Source: Hymenobacter psoromatis (GTDB taxonomy: Bacteria; Bacteroidota; Bacteroidia; Cytophagales; Hymenobacteraceae). Taken from it: a DNA stretch of 64,000 nt. Under the pieces are notes generated by a model. It did not search any database and was not told the origin of the DNA. It was given only the letters and a program-made list of their open reading frames with translations. The stretch is taken from contig NZ_JAIFAG010000001.1 in assembly GCF_020012125.1 (NCBI RefSeq), positions 2,542,001 through 2,606,000 on the forward strand, read 5' to 3'. The position numbers and the translations under genes are program-made. This document shows positions 18,784 to 27,421 of this stretch, piece after piece (the first letter of the stretch is position 1; each line of letters opens with the position of its first letter).

Positions 18784-20181
18784 ATGGCTACTCCCGTTAC
18801 TACCCCTACCCCCACTGCGCAAGCTACTAGTGCCCGCTCCTACGCGGGGCCGATGGTGCTCATGACGCTGCTGTTTCTGCTGTTTGGGGCGGTTACGAAT
18901 TTCAACGACGTGCTCATGCCCTACCTTAAGGACGTGTGCCAGCTCACTGATTTGCAGTCGTCGGCGGTGCAGTCGGCGTTTTTTGGGGCGTATTTTCTCA
19001 TGTCATTGCCGGCGGGCAAGGTGCTGGAGCGGCTGGGCTACCAGCGCGGCATCGTGACGGGGCTGCTCGTGATGGCGGGCGGGGCGCTGCTGTTCGTGCC
19101 GGCCGCCAATACGCGCCAGTTTCCGCTGTTTCTGGCGGCGCTGGCGGTGCTGGGGGCGGGCATCACGCTGCTGCAAGTGGCGGCCAATCCCTACGTGAGC
19201 GTGCTGGGGCCGGCGCGGCGGGCGGCGGCGCGGGTCAGCATCGTGGGGGTCGCCAATAATTTTGGCGGGGCGTTGTCGCCGCTGGTGGGCGGGCTGCTGC
19301 TGTTTGGCGGCTCGGTGGCGCTGAAGACGCAGCTGGCGGCCCTACCCCTGGCCGAGCGCCTCACGCGCGAGGCGCAGCTCGTGAAAGCGCCGTACCTGGG
19401 CCTGGCGGCCTTTCTGGCGGTGCTGGCGGGCGTGTTTTTTATGCTGCGCCTGCCCGATATTGATGCGTTGCCCGAGGAAGAACTACTGGAGCACCAGCCC
19501 GTGGCGGCCGGCCGGCACTCGGCCCTCGACTACCGCCATCTGGTGCTGGGCATCGGGGCCATTTTCGTGTACGTGGGCGTGGAGGTGGGGCTCGGCTCGT
19601 TCCTCATTCGCTACGGCGAGAGCCAGGGCATTCGGGCGCTGTCGCCCTTCACCCAAAGCCTGGTGCGAGGGCTGAACGTGGCTACCAACTTCGCCGGTGA
19701 GCTATTCGGCCAAAGCCCTTCGCCGATTGACACTTCGGCGGGCTTTACTAAGGCAGTGGGCGCGGTGCTGGTGGCCTCGTATTGGTTTGGCTCGCTGGTG
19801 GGGCGGCTGCTGGGTATTCCGCTGCTGCTGCGGTTCCACAACCGGGCGCTGCTGGTGGCGGTGTGCGCGGCGGGCGTGGCGCTGGTGGGCGCGTCGGTGC
19901 TCAGCCAGGGCGAAGCGGCGCTGTGGCTCATCGTGCTCTGCGGGCTGATGAACTCCATTATGTGGCCCGTTATTTTTCCGCTGGCCATCACCGGGCTGGG
20001 GCCATTCACTAAGCAAGGCTCCTCGTTTTTGATAATGGCCATTGTGGGCGGGGCCATTATTCCGCCGCTTATGGGCTTGATTTCGACCAGCGGCGGCGGG
20101 CTGCGGGTGGCGTTTCTGGTGCCGGCGTTGTGCTACGTGTATTTGCTTTTTTACGCGCTGAGCGGGTACCGGGTGCGGTAG
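18784..20181 (+). CDS. FucP/GluP-type sugar MFS transporter
   Basis: From ATG 18784 the product is 465 residues with about 12 membrane helices. The signature of the FucP family is visible: LLFLLFGAVTNFNDVLMPYLK in helix 1 (split by the conserved N-x-x-N), QSAFFGAYFLMSLPAGK, and LQVAANPYVSVLG. It is expected to import a hexose or deoxy-hexose with protons across the inner membrane; glucose/galactose and fucose are typical ligands. The loop around residues 283-316 (GIRALSPFTQSLVRGLNV to IDTSAGFTK) is longer than in E. coli FucP. The stop codon falls at the first bases of a palindromic element. Confidence 0.9.
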   Translation: MATPVTTPTPTAQATSARSYAGPMVLMTLLFLLFGAVTNFNDVLMPYLKDVCQLTDLQSSAVQSAFFGAYFLMSLPAGKVLERLGYQRGIVTGLLVMAGGALLFVPAANTRQFPLFLAALAVLGAGITLLQVAANPYVSVLGPARRAAARVSIVGVANNFGGALSPLVGGLLLFGGSVALKTQLAALPLAERLTREAQLVKAPYLGLAAFLAVLAGVFFMLRLPDIDALPEEELLEHQPVAAGRHSALDYRHLVLGIGAIFVYVGVEVGLGSFLIRYGESQGIRALSPFTQSLVRGLNVATNFAGELFGQSPSPIDTSAGFTKAVGAVLVASYWFGSLVGRLLGIPLLLRFHNRALLVAVCAAGVALVGASVLSQGEAALWLIVLCGLMNSIMWPVIFPLAITGLGPFTKQGSSFLIMAIVGGAIIPPLMGLISTSGGGLRVAFLVPALCYVYLLFYALSGYRVR

Positions 20182-20265
20182 GGTACGGGGCTGGTCCCCG
20201 CCCGTCGTTGAACATCTTACCGGAGAATTGTTCAACGACGGATGGCGGCAAGCCCCACACCCTAC
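20178..20265. repeat. Class C palindromic element, degenerate copy
   Basis: The arms 20178-20213 and 20230-20265 are imperfect reverse complements that share the core CGTCGTTGAAC/GTTCAACGACG and GGGGCT flanks with the better-preserved copy at 29941-30030. It begins at the stop codon of the sugar transporter and reaches to 45 nt before the AraC-type regulator. Confidence 0.75.
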
Positions 20266-20309
20266 CCGGCAGCTTCTTTGAGCTTTGCAAAAAAGCCTAC
20301 CCCCCCCGT

Positions 20310-21221
20310 ATGTTCGCTACCTGGCCTAGCGCCCCTGCCATTCCTTCTTATTCCCTGGCGCAGTGCAACGCGGCGGGCCACGCGGATTTTTACATCGTGC
20401 CGACTGACGCGGCCGGGCCGGTGCCGCGGGCGGAGTTTCTGGCCCCGCATCGCAAAAATTTCTACTTCCTGGTGCTGCTACGGCGGGATGGCGGCCGGCA
20501 CTGGGTGGATATGCAGCCCCACGACCTGCGGGCGAATACCCTCTACCTCACGGCTCCGCACCAAGTGCGGCTGCTGGAAGCCGAAACCCCCGTGGCCGGC
20601 ACCGCGCTGGGCTTCACGGCCGAGTTTCTGGGCCTCGACCATCCGGCCAGCTTCGCGCCCCTACCCCTGCTGGTGCCCGGTGCCCCCGGCTTCGCCCGGC
20701 AACTGGCCGCCGATGACCTCGCCTTTCTGGAACCCCTGCTGGCCCACATGCTGGCCGAGTACGCGGAGCAACGTCCCTGGCACCTCGACATGCTGCGCGC
20801 CGACCTGCGGGCGCTGCTCATCCACCTCAGCCGCCTACCCCCGCTGCCGGCTGCCGGCCCGCCCGCGCCCGAGCCGGGCCTGCTCGCCGAGTTTTCGGCC
20901 CTGGTCGAAACCCACTACGCCACCCGGCACCAGGTAGCGCAGTACGCTGAGCTGCTGCACCTGAGCCCCGGCTACCTCAACGAGCGGGTGCGCCAGCTGA
21001 GCGGGCAACCGGCCCTGGCCCACATCCGCGCCCGGCTGTCGCTGGAAGCCAAGCGCTACCTGTTTCACACCCAGCTGAGCGCGGCCGAAATCGGCTTCGC
21101 GCTGGGCTTTGAGGACCCGTCGTACTTCGGGCGCTTCTTCCGGCGCGATGCCGGCCTCGCGCCGCTGGCTTACCGGGCAGCTACCCGCGAAATGTACCAG
21201 CCAAACGCGGCTGCGTCCTAA
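20310..21221 (+). CDS. AraC-family transcriptional regulator
   Basis: From ATG 20310 the product is 303 residues; the open frame upstream runs through the palindromic element and is discounted. The N-terminal half is a cupin-like sensor (HRKNFYFLVLLRR, HDLRANTLYLTAPHQV). Residues about 205-295 carry two helix-turn-helix motifs of the AraC class: YAELLHLSPGYLNERVRQL and AAEIGFALGFEDPSYFGRFF. It precedes the NmrA-like oxidoreductase gene by 93 nt on the same strand, and such regulators often control the adjacent reductase. The inducer is unknown. Confidence 0.9.
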   Translation: MFATWPSAPAIPSYSLAQCNAAGHADFYIVPTDAAGPVPRAEFLAPHRKNFYFLVLLRRDGGRHWVDMQPHDLRANTLYLTAPHQVRLLEAETPVAGTALGFTAEFLGLDHPASFAPLPLLVPGAPGFARQLAADDLAFLEPLLAHMLAEYAEQRPWHLDMLRADLRALLIHLSRLPPLPAAGPPAPEPGLLAEFSALVETHYATRHQVAQYAELLHLSPGYLNERVRQLSGQPALAHIRARLSLEAKRYLFHTQLSAAEIGFALGFEDPSYFGRFFRRDAGLAPLAYRAATREMYQPNAAAS

Positions 21222-21314
21222 GGGGAGAAGGGGATAGGGCCGGACCTTTGTAGTCGTTTAACGAGCATCTATTTAAGCCTCCGACTTGCAACTAATTCTT
21301 AACAAATTCTACTT

Positions 21315-22226
21315 ATGTCTCAGCAGCAGCTAGTTATTACTGGGGCCACGGGCCACATCGGCACCAAGATTGTGCACGCCCTGCTCGGCCAGGGTCACCG
21401 CGTGGTGGCCGTGGCCAACCCCAGCCCGCGCCTCGACGCACTGCGACAGGCCGGGGCCGAAATCGCCCCCGGCGATTTCACCAACCTCGATTTTCTCACC
21501 CAGGTCCTACGCGGGGCCGAGGCCGCTTTCCTCATGGCCCCGCCCGACGTGAAAGCCGCCGACGTGCTGGCCCATCACGCGGAAGTGAACAAAACCCTGG
21601 CCCAGGCCGTGCAGGCCGCCGGCCTGCGCCGGGTAGTGAACCTGAGCAGCGCCCGCGCCGACCAGCCCGCCAACAACGGTCCCCTGTTTTTGGCGCAGGA
21701 AGCGCGCCTCAACGGCATTGCGGGCCTCACGGTGGCCCACCTGCGCCCGGCCTTCTTCATGGAAAACCTACTCAGCAACGTGCGCCTGATTCAGTTTCGC
21801 GGAGCCGTGGCCTCGCCCATGCGCCCCGACATCAGTATGCCGATGGTGGCGACAAAGGACATTGCCGCCAAAGCCGCCGCGCTACTCGGCGCGACTACGT
21901 TCGAGAACCATTCGGTGCACTACCTGCTCGGCCCGCGCAATTACTCCATGCAGGAGGCCACAACCATTCTGGGCCAGGCCATCGGCCAGCCGGGATTACC
22001 CTTCCAGCAGCTCAGCTACGACGAATCCCGCGCCGGCCTGCTGAAAGCCGGCATGAGCGCAAGCATGGCCGACCTCTTCGACGACATGATTCAGCGCCAG
22101 AACAACGGCACGGCCCTACCCGATGAGCGCCTGCCGGGCAGCGCCACGCCCACTACCCTCGAAGAATTTGCCCGCACCGTGTTCGCGCCCGCTTTTCAAA
22201 AAGCGAGTGAGGGGAAAGCTGGTTAA
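21315..22226 (+). CDS. NmrA-like NAD(P)-binding oxidoreductase (atypical SDR)
   Basis: The 303-residue protein opens with VITGATGHIGTKIVHALL, the G-x-x-G-x-x-G nucleotide-binding loop of atypical short-chain dehydrogenases. It continues with a Rossmann pattern; NLSSARADQPANN occupies the usual strand 5 position but lacks a clear Y-x-x-x-K catalytic pair. This is characteristic of the NmrA/QOR2-like group, which includes redox sensors and quinone or azo reductases. It is probably cytosolic and co-regulated by the AraC-type gene upstream. A perfect 30-bp palindrome follows 10 nt after the stop. Confidence 0.85.
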   Translation: MSQQQLVITGATGHIGTKIVHALLGQGHRVVAVANPSPRLDALRQAGAEIAPGDFTNLDFLTQVLRGAEAAFLMAPPDVKAADVLAHHAEVNKTLAQAVQAAGLRRVVNLSSARADQPANNGPLFLAQEARLNGIAGLTVAHLRPAFFMENLLSNVRLIQFRGAVASPMRPDISMPMVATKDIAAKAAALLGATTFENHSVHYLLGPRNYSMQEATTILGQAIGQPGLPFQQLSYDESRAGLLKAGMSASMADLFDDMIQRQNNGTALPDERLPGSATPTTLEEFARTVFAPAFQKASEGKAG

Positions 22227-22236
22227 ATAGTTGGGA

Positions 22237-22301
22237 CTTACGCAAGAGACGTTTGTCATTGCGAGCGCAGGGCTCGCAATGACAAACGTCTCTTGCGTAA
22301 G
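22237..22301. repeat. Perfect 30-bp palindrome (class B-related)
   Basis: The arms 22237-22266 and 22272-22301 are perfect reverse complements around a 5-nt loop. The inner box GTCATTGCGAGC is a variant of GTCCTTGCGAGC in the class B elements. It sits between the convergent ends of the reductase and trehalase genes and may act as a bidirectional terminator. Confidence 0.85.
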
Positions 22302-22309
22302 ACTAAAGG

Positions 22310-23953
22310 CTACTGCGCCGGCTTAACCACCTTATTCTTAGGCCGAAGCACTGGCAACGGCTGCGCCGGCCGGTCCCCGATGTACTTATCGGTGCGGGCG
22401 GCATCGAGCAGGGTCAGCAGCACGCCGTTGGTCCAGCCGAAGCCGTCTTGCAGCGCGTACTCGCCGCCCCCGCCGGCGGCGGGGCCGGTGGCTTCCACGT
22501 TGTATTTTTCCAGCAGCTTGCCGGTTTGCTGAAAGCCGCGCACGTTCACGCGCACCCAGCGGGCGGCCACGGTGTCGGCCAGGGCCGTTTGCTGGGTGCG
22601 GTTCAGGCCCAGAATGGCCAGGTATTCGAGCGGGGCCCAAGCGTTGGGGGCGTCCCACTGCTGGCCGCTGGCGAGGGGGGTAGTGAGCAGGCCGCCGGGC
22701 CGCAGAAACTCGCGCCGCAGGTGCCCGGCCACCAGCACCGCCTGCACGGGCGTGGCTACCCCAAAGGCCAGCGGAAACACCGCTGCCAGCGTGCGGGCCG
22801 GAGTAGGCCGCCGGGTATCGAGGTCATAATCTGAATAAAAACCGGCCTGCTCATCCCAGCAGTAGCGGCGGATGGCGGCGGCGCGCACCCGCGCCAATTG
22901 CCGGAACCGGGGCGCTTCTAGGGAGTCGCCGGCCTGGCGGGCGGCCAGCTCCAGGGTTTGCTCCAGGGTCAGCAGCAGGCAGTTGAGGTCCACGGGCACG
23001 AGGCGGGTGGTACGGATGGTGCCCAGCCCCTGGCCCGGCGCAAACCAGCGGGTACTGAAGTCCCAGCCCGAGGCGGCGGCGGCGCGCACGTTGCGGTAAA
23101 ACTCGGCGGGCGGCTGGGCACTGGTTTTGGCGGCCTCCACGTCCTCGCGGTACGACTCCTCGCGGGGCTGGTCGCTGTCGTCCCAGTAGCGGCTCAGCAG
23201 CTCGCCGCCGGGCATCCGCACGGCCAGGCGCTGGGCGGTGCCGGGCTTGGGGCTGGCCCCATCGGCAGTCCAGTAGGCGTATTCTTTCAAAAGCTGGGGC
23301 CGAAACTGGGTATACGACTGGCTGCTACCCCCTTCGGCCTGCGCCAGCAGCTGCACCATGAGGGCAAAAAACGGCGGCTGCGAGCGGGTGAGGTAGTAAG
23401 TGCGCGTGCCGTTCGGGATGTGCCCGTAGCGGTCCACGAGCGAGGCAAAATCGGCCACCATGTCGCGCACCAGCGCCGTGCGGCCGGCCGCACGCAGGCC
23501 CAGCATCGTGAAGTACGAGTCCCAGTAATACATCTCTCGAAAGCGCCCACCCGGCACCACGTAGGGCCGGGGCAGCGGCAGCAGCGACGAATTGGGCGGC
23601 GGCTGCAAGGCGGCCGGCCGGCTCAGCACCGTCCACAGCGTATCTAGGTGCGCCCGGATACCGGCTTGGATGTTACTGTGGTACAAGTCGGTAGCCGCTA
23701 CGGGCGGCGTGAAATATTGCCCCACGAAGAGTTTCAGGTCGAAGTCCGGCCGGCTGCGCCGCTGCTCGTAGGTGGCCACGATTCCGGCGGGTGCGGCGGT
23801 GGGTAGGGCATCCACGAAGGTCTTGCCATCGGGGTACACGCGCTGGAGCTGCACTGCCTCAAACAGGCCGGGGTAGAGCTGGCGCGGCGTGGGCTGGGCC
23901 GCAGCGGCGAGGCTAGCCCCGAGCAGGCCGACGCTTAGTAAGAGGTTTTTCAT
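22310..23953 (-). CDS. treA: Periplasmic trehalase, GH37
   Basis: The 547-residue protein has a signal peptide (MKNLLLSVGLLGASLAAAAQ) and hydrolyses trehalose to two glucose units in the periplasm. Trehalase signature 1, PGGRFREMYYWDSYF, lies near residues 127-141, and signature 2, QWDAPNAWAPLEYL, near 430-443. ASGWDFSTRWF carries the catalytic acid Asp, and GGGGEYALQDGFGWTNGV carries the conserved catalytic Glu region. Length matches the family. It is a single gene convergent with the reductase. Confidence 0.94.
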   Translation of the reverse strand: MKNLLLSVGLLGASLAAAAQPTPRQLYPGLFEAVQLQRVYPDGKTFVDALPTAAPAGIVATYEQRRSRPDFDLKLFVGQYFTPPVAATDLYHSNIQAGIRAHLDTLWTVLSRPAALQPPPNSSLLPLPRPYVVPGGRFREMYYWDSYFTMLGLRAAGRTALVRDMVADFASLVDRYGHIPNGTRTYYLTRSQPPFFALMVQLLAQAEGGSSQSYTQFRPQLLKEYAYWTADGASPKPGTAQRLAVRMPGGELLSRYWDDSDQPREESYREDVEAAKTSAQPPAEFYRNVRAAAASGWDFSTRWFAPGQGLGTIRTTRLVPVDLNCLLLTLEQTLELAARQAGDSLEAPRFRQLARVRAAAIRRYCWDEQAGFYSDYDLDTRRPTPARTLAAVFPLAFGVATPVQAVLVAGHLRREFLRPGGLLTTPLASGQQWDAPNAWAPLEYLAILGLNRTQQTALADTVAARWVRVNVRGFQQTGKLLEKYNVEATGPAAGGGGEYALQDGFGWTNGVLLTLLDAARTDKYIGDRPAQPLPVLRPKNKVVKPAQ

Positions 23954-24128
23954 GGGGTAGGGCAGCGGGTGGGAAGCGCAAATTTGCTGATTAATAAGGC
24001 TTACGCAAAATTATTCGCCGCTACTTCGCACTGCTCACAGTAACGAATAAGTTTAACTATGCTCCGATTCTCTTGCAGCCGCCCAAGTCCAGTGGCAATC
24101 GTGCACGACTATTGCTAAGCAACTGCCC

Positions 24129-24677
24129 ATGAAAAATATCTTATCCTCCAAAATCTGGCTGCTCCTACCCCTGCTGCTGCTGGGGACTATCGGCTGCAAA
24201 AAGCTCGTGAGCCTGCTTAATTTCAAAATTAACGACTCCACCAATTTTACCATTCCGGCCACGGGGCCGCTGGTCAATACGGCGCTTGTGCTGCCGGGCA
24301 TTGCGGTGTCGTCGAACTCGTCGAGCACCTACGCGGGTAACAACACGACTGCCGATTACGTGCAGGACGTGACCCTTGACCAGCTCACGCTGACTACCAC
24401 CGACCCGAGTACCCAAACGTTTGATTTTCTGAAGAGTATCAGCCTCTACATCGCCACCGACGCGGCCGGTACCAACAAGACGCTGCTCGCCTCGCTCAGC
24501 CCCGTGCCCACCGGCCAGACGACCATCAGCCTCACACCCAGCGGCAACAAGCTCGACCTGTATTTGCGCAGCGGCAACTACACGCTCTTCACCACCGCCG
24601 AGCTGGCTAAATCTCTGCCCCAGGATACGAAAGTGCGCGCCGACTCGCGCTTCAACGTGAAGGCGAACGTGAAGTAG
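24129..24677 (+). CDS. Putative lipoprotein of unknown function
   Basis: The 182-residue product has a leader MKNILSSKIWLLLPLLLLGTIGC with a clear lipobox cysteine at residue 23. The mature part is Thr/Ser/Leu-rich and beta-like (ISLYIATDAAGTNKTLLASL, KLDLYLRSGNYTLFTT). No domain is recognised; the layout resembles small Bacteroidota outer-membrane lipoproteins of unknown role. It precedes a palindromic repeat and murB. Confidence 0.7.
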   Translation: MKNILSSKIWLLLPLLLLGTIGCKKLVSLLNFKINDSTNFTIPATGPLVNTALVLPGIAVSSNSSSTYAGNNTTADYVQDVTLDQLTLTTTDPSTQTFDFLKSISLYIATDAAGTNKTLLASLSPVPTGQTTISLTPSGNKLDLYLRSGNYTLFTTAELAKSLPQDTKVRADSRFNVKANVK

Positions 24678-24684
24678 CTTACGA

Positions 24685-24775
24685 GAAAGTAGCGTGGACT
24701 CTGTGAGTGCGCGCGTGGTGCCGTTAAACTAAACAACGTTTCCACGCGCGGACTCGCAGAGTCCACGCTACTTTC
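24685..24775. repeat. Class D palindromic element, 34-bp arms
   Basis: The arms 24685-24718 and 24742-24775 are reverse complements with two mismatches. The outer end, GTAGCG on both sides, resembles the inner hairpin at 25877-25896. It lies 13 nt before murB, so it could shape the murB leader. Confidence 0.8.
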
Positions 24776-24788
24776 CGACCTTTGCGCC

Positions 24789-25832
24789 ATGCCCTTGCTC
24801 GAAGAACACGTTTCGCTCCGTCCTTTCAACACCTTCGGCCTGGAGGTGATGGCCCGCTACTTCGCCCGCTTCGCCTCGGCCGATGCGCTGCGGCAGCTGC
24901 TGGCCCTATCCGAAGTGCAGGCCGGGCCGCTGCTGATTCTGGGCGGCGGCTCCAACCTGCTGCTAACGCAGAATTTTGGAGGCGTGGTGTTGAAAAACGA
25001 GATTAAAGGACTGGAAATTAGCAGTGAAGAGGCGGACACGCACACCGCGCTGCTGCGGGCCGGGGCCGGCGAAAGCTGGCACGGCTTGGTGGAGTATGCC
25101 CTGGACGAGGGCCTGAGCGGGGTCGAAAACCTGTCGCTCATCCCCGGCACGGTGGGTGCGGCCCCGCTCCAGAATATCGGGGCCTACGGCACCGAGCTGC
25201 AAGACACGTTTGAGCGGCTGGAGGCACTGGAAATGACTACCGGGCAGCTACGGGTTTTCAATAAGGAAGAATGCGGCTTCGGCTATCGCGAAAGCGTATT
25301 TAAAAGCACGTTGAAGGGCCAGTTTGTGGTGATGGCGGTGGTGCTGCGGCTGCACCGCGCCAGCGCCGGCCGCCCGGCCAACGTGGGCTACGGGGCCATT
25401 CGCGAGACGCTGGCCGACCTGGGCATCGAGGCCCCTACCCCCCGCGACGTGCGCGACGCCGTAGTACGCATCCGCCGTGCGAAGCTGCCCGACCCGGCCG
25501 AAATCGGCAACGCGGGCTCATTTTTCAAGAACCCCGAGCTGTCGCAAGGCAAGTTTGACGAGCTAAAAGGCCGCTACCCCGCCCTGCCAGGATACCCCCT
25601 GCCGGGCGGGGTGAAGGTGCCCGCCGGCTGGCTCATCGAGCAGGCGGGCTTCAAGGGGCTACGGCGCGGGGCGGGCGCGGGCACCCACGGCGTACACGCG
25701 CAGCAAGCGCTGGTGCTCGTAAACCACGGTGGTGCTACCGGCCAAGAGCTACGCGAGTTGGCCGAGGAGATTATCCGGGCCGTGCGCGAGCGGTTCGGCA
25801 TCGAGCTGCACCCGGAGGTGAATATTCTGTAA
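24789..25832 (+). CDS. murB: UDP-N-acetylenolpyruvoylglucosamine reductase MurB
   Basis: The 347-residue flavoprotein reduces UDP-GlcNAc-enolpyruvate to UDP-MurNAc with NADPH in peptidoglycan synthesis. LLILGGGSNLLLT is the FAD diphosphate loop, and LSLIPGTVGAAPLQNIGAYG is the family signature. FGYRESVFK carries the conserved Arg and the catalytic-region Tyr, GNAGSFFKNPEL holds the catalytic Ser, and the terminal ELHPEVNIL contains the general-acid Glu. Length and arrangement fit type I MurB. A degenerate -7 box ACCTTTG lies just before the ATG. Confidence 0.96.
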   Translation: MPLLEEHVSLRPFNTFGLEVMARYFARFASADALRQLLALSEVQAGPLLILGGGSNLLLTQNFGGVVLKNEIKGLEISSEEADTHTALLRAGAGESWHGLVEYALDEGLSGVENLSLIPGTVGAAPLQNIGAYGTELQDTFERLEALEMTTGQLRVFNKEECGFGYRESVFKSTLKGQFVVMAVVLRLHRASAGRPANVGYGAIRETLADLGIEAPTPRDVRDAVVRIRRAKLPDPAEIGNAGSFFKNPELSQGKFDELKGRYPALPGYPLPGGVKVPAGWLIEQAGFKGLRRGAGAGTHGVHAQQALVLVNHGGATGQELRELAEEIIRAVRERFGIELHPEVNIL

Positions 25833-25840
25833 GCAAGCCT

Positions 25841-25896
25841 CCCCGCGCCGTTAGAGCCATTCTAACGGTGCGGGGACGCGAACTACAAAGTTCGCG
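25841..25896. terminator. Double hairpin after murB
   Basis: A first stem (25841-25855 with 25861-25875, one mismatch) is followed directly by a second (25877-25884 with 25889-25896). It sits between convergent murB and the YiaA-like gene and probably ends transcription from both; it lacks a long U-tract. The second stem shares CGCGAACT with other class D repeats. Confidence 0.55.
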
Positions 25897-25920
25897 CTAC
25901 TCATCGCTGCGTAACAGCAG

Positions 25921-26358
25921 CTACTCATTTACCAACTCCCGGCCGGGCTTATCCACCAGCTGCCCGTCGCGGGTGTTTTTTTGCACGGCGATGGCCGCGA
26001 ATAAGCTCAGTAAAAAGGACATGGCGTAGAAGCCCTTCTCGCTGGCCGTAAGGGTAGCGTTCCAGAGCCCCACCGTGAGCAGCAGAATCGCCAGCAGGGT
26101 CGAAAACCAGCTCAGGCCGTAGTAAATATTGGTAACGGGCACGCCTTCCTGGCGGTCGCGCACGCTCTTTTGCACCGATACGGCCGAGAACAGCCCGTAC
26201 ATGAGGATGGTAAAATAATAGCCCTTCTCATTGAGGCCCATCGTGGCGTTCCAGAGGCCGATGTTGTAGGCCGCCATGCCGGCCAGCAGCGCCACCCACG
26301 AGGCCCCGATAAAAGCGGCGGATGGCCCCTGGGGCACGGGTTTAACAAGAGGGTTCAT
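25921..26358 (-). CDS. YiaA/YiaB-like inner-membrane protein (two YiaAB domains)
   Basis: The 145-residue product has four hydrophobic helices arranged as two internal repeats. The repeats share SWVALLAGMAAYNIGLWNAT and SWFSTLLAILLLTVGLWNAT, each followed by a LNEKGYYF- or ASEKGFYA-type turn and a V-Q-K-x-x-R-D motif. This is the YiaAB two-helix domain pair of E. coli YiaA, an inner-membrane protein of unknown function. The start is ATG 26358. Confidence 0.85.
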   Translation of the reverse strand: MNPLVKPVPQGPSAAFIGASWVALLAGMAAYNIGLWNATMGLNEKGYYFTILMYGLFSAVSVQKSVRDRQEGVPVTNIYYGLSWFSTLLAILLLTVGLWNATLTASEKGFYAMSFLLSLFAAIAVQKNTRDGQLVDKPGRELVNE

Positions 26359-26535
26359 AGGAGCAAGTGAAAGAAGAAGTTAGCGCGGGCAAACATACAG
26401 CCGCCGTATCTAAGCTGCTAGCTTTTGGCTGATAGCCCTGACGAAGGCCAACTGCTAGCAGCTGCTGCAAGCTTGCCCTTAAAGGGAAGTAGTCAAAAAT
26501 AGTACCTAACCCAGCTCAGTAAGCTATCTTTCCTC

Positions 26536-27354
26536 ATGCAGCACCAAGAAATTGAACCGCCTGAAGAACTCCGCGCTACCATCCAGAGCTTTTGGTACAC
26601 TGGCAAGGACTTTGGCGAATTGCTGACAAGCTTTGAGGTAGTACCAGATGGCTACGCGGAGATTATCTTTCATTTCGGGAGCGCCAATAGCCTGTTGACT
26701 ACTGGCAGCGGGCAGCCCTTACCCTCCCCTTTTCTAGTGGGGCTGCTCCATAAGCCAGTTTATTTTTATGCAAAAAACCAGGTGGAACTACTTGGTATCC
26801 GGTGCTTTCCCTGGACCGTGTTCGAGTTGCTCGGCCTACCCCCTGGCAAAGACGGCGTGCGCATCCTGGAGCATCCCATCGCCCAGCTGCAAGCTCCGTT
26901 GGCGAAGTGGCTGCAGGCGGGTAACGTAGCGGAAGCGCTGGCGCAGGTAGCGCAGTATTTCGGGCAGGCCCAGTCGCCGAGTGTGCCTGACGGCACGCTG
27001 AGCAAAGCGGGCAGGGCGATGCGGGCCGCCAACGGCACCCTGCCGGTGAGCCAAGTAGCGGCGGCGGCCCATGCCACGGTGCGGACCCTGGAGCGGAAGT
27101 TCAAGCAGGCGGCGAGCCATACGGTGAAAGATGTGTCGGGCCTGCTGCGCTTTGAGCAGGTCCGCCGCCACCTCTGGCGGCACCCGGCGGCTAACCTGGC
27201 CGGCTTAGCGCAGGAGCTGGGCTATACCGACCAGTCGCACCTGGGCCGGGAATTTAAACGCTACTGCGGCACGACGCCGGCGGCTTTCGCCCGCAAAGCC
27301 ACGCGCTGGCAGCAGGCGGTCAGCACCGATTTTGTCGCGTTTGTTCTAGCCTGA
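26536..27354 (+). CDS. AraC-family regulator with DUF6597-type sensor domain
   Basis: The 272-residue protein opens with PPEELRATIQSFWYTG and VPDGYAEIIFHFG, which is the DUF6597 sensor found before AraC-type helix-turn-helix regions. The C-terminal 100 residues contain VSQVAAAAHATVRTLERKFKQ and LAGLAQELGYTDQSHLGREFK, both helix-turn-helix motifs of the class. The FAD monooxygenase gene starts 67 nt downstream on the same strand, so control of that enzyme is the natural guess. Confidence 0.87.
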   Translation: MQHQEIEPPEELRATIQSFWYTGKDFGELLTSFEVVPDGYAEIIFHFGSANSLLTTGSGQPLPSPFLVGLLHKPVYFYAKNQVELLGIRCFPWTVFELLGLPPGKDGVRILEHPIAQLQAPLAKWLQAGNVAEALAQVAQYFGQAQSPSVPDGTLSKAGRAMRAANGTLPVSQVAAAAHATVRTLERKFKQAASHTVKDVSGLLRFEQVRRHLWRHPAANLAGLAQELGYTDQSHLGREFKRYCGTTPAAFARKATRWQQAVSTDFVAFVLA

Positions 27355-27421
27355 AACCGGGGCCTGCCGGACTTTTGTGAGGTAAACAAGCAAGTAGTAA
27401 ACCCACAAAAATCCTCTGAAA

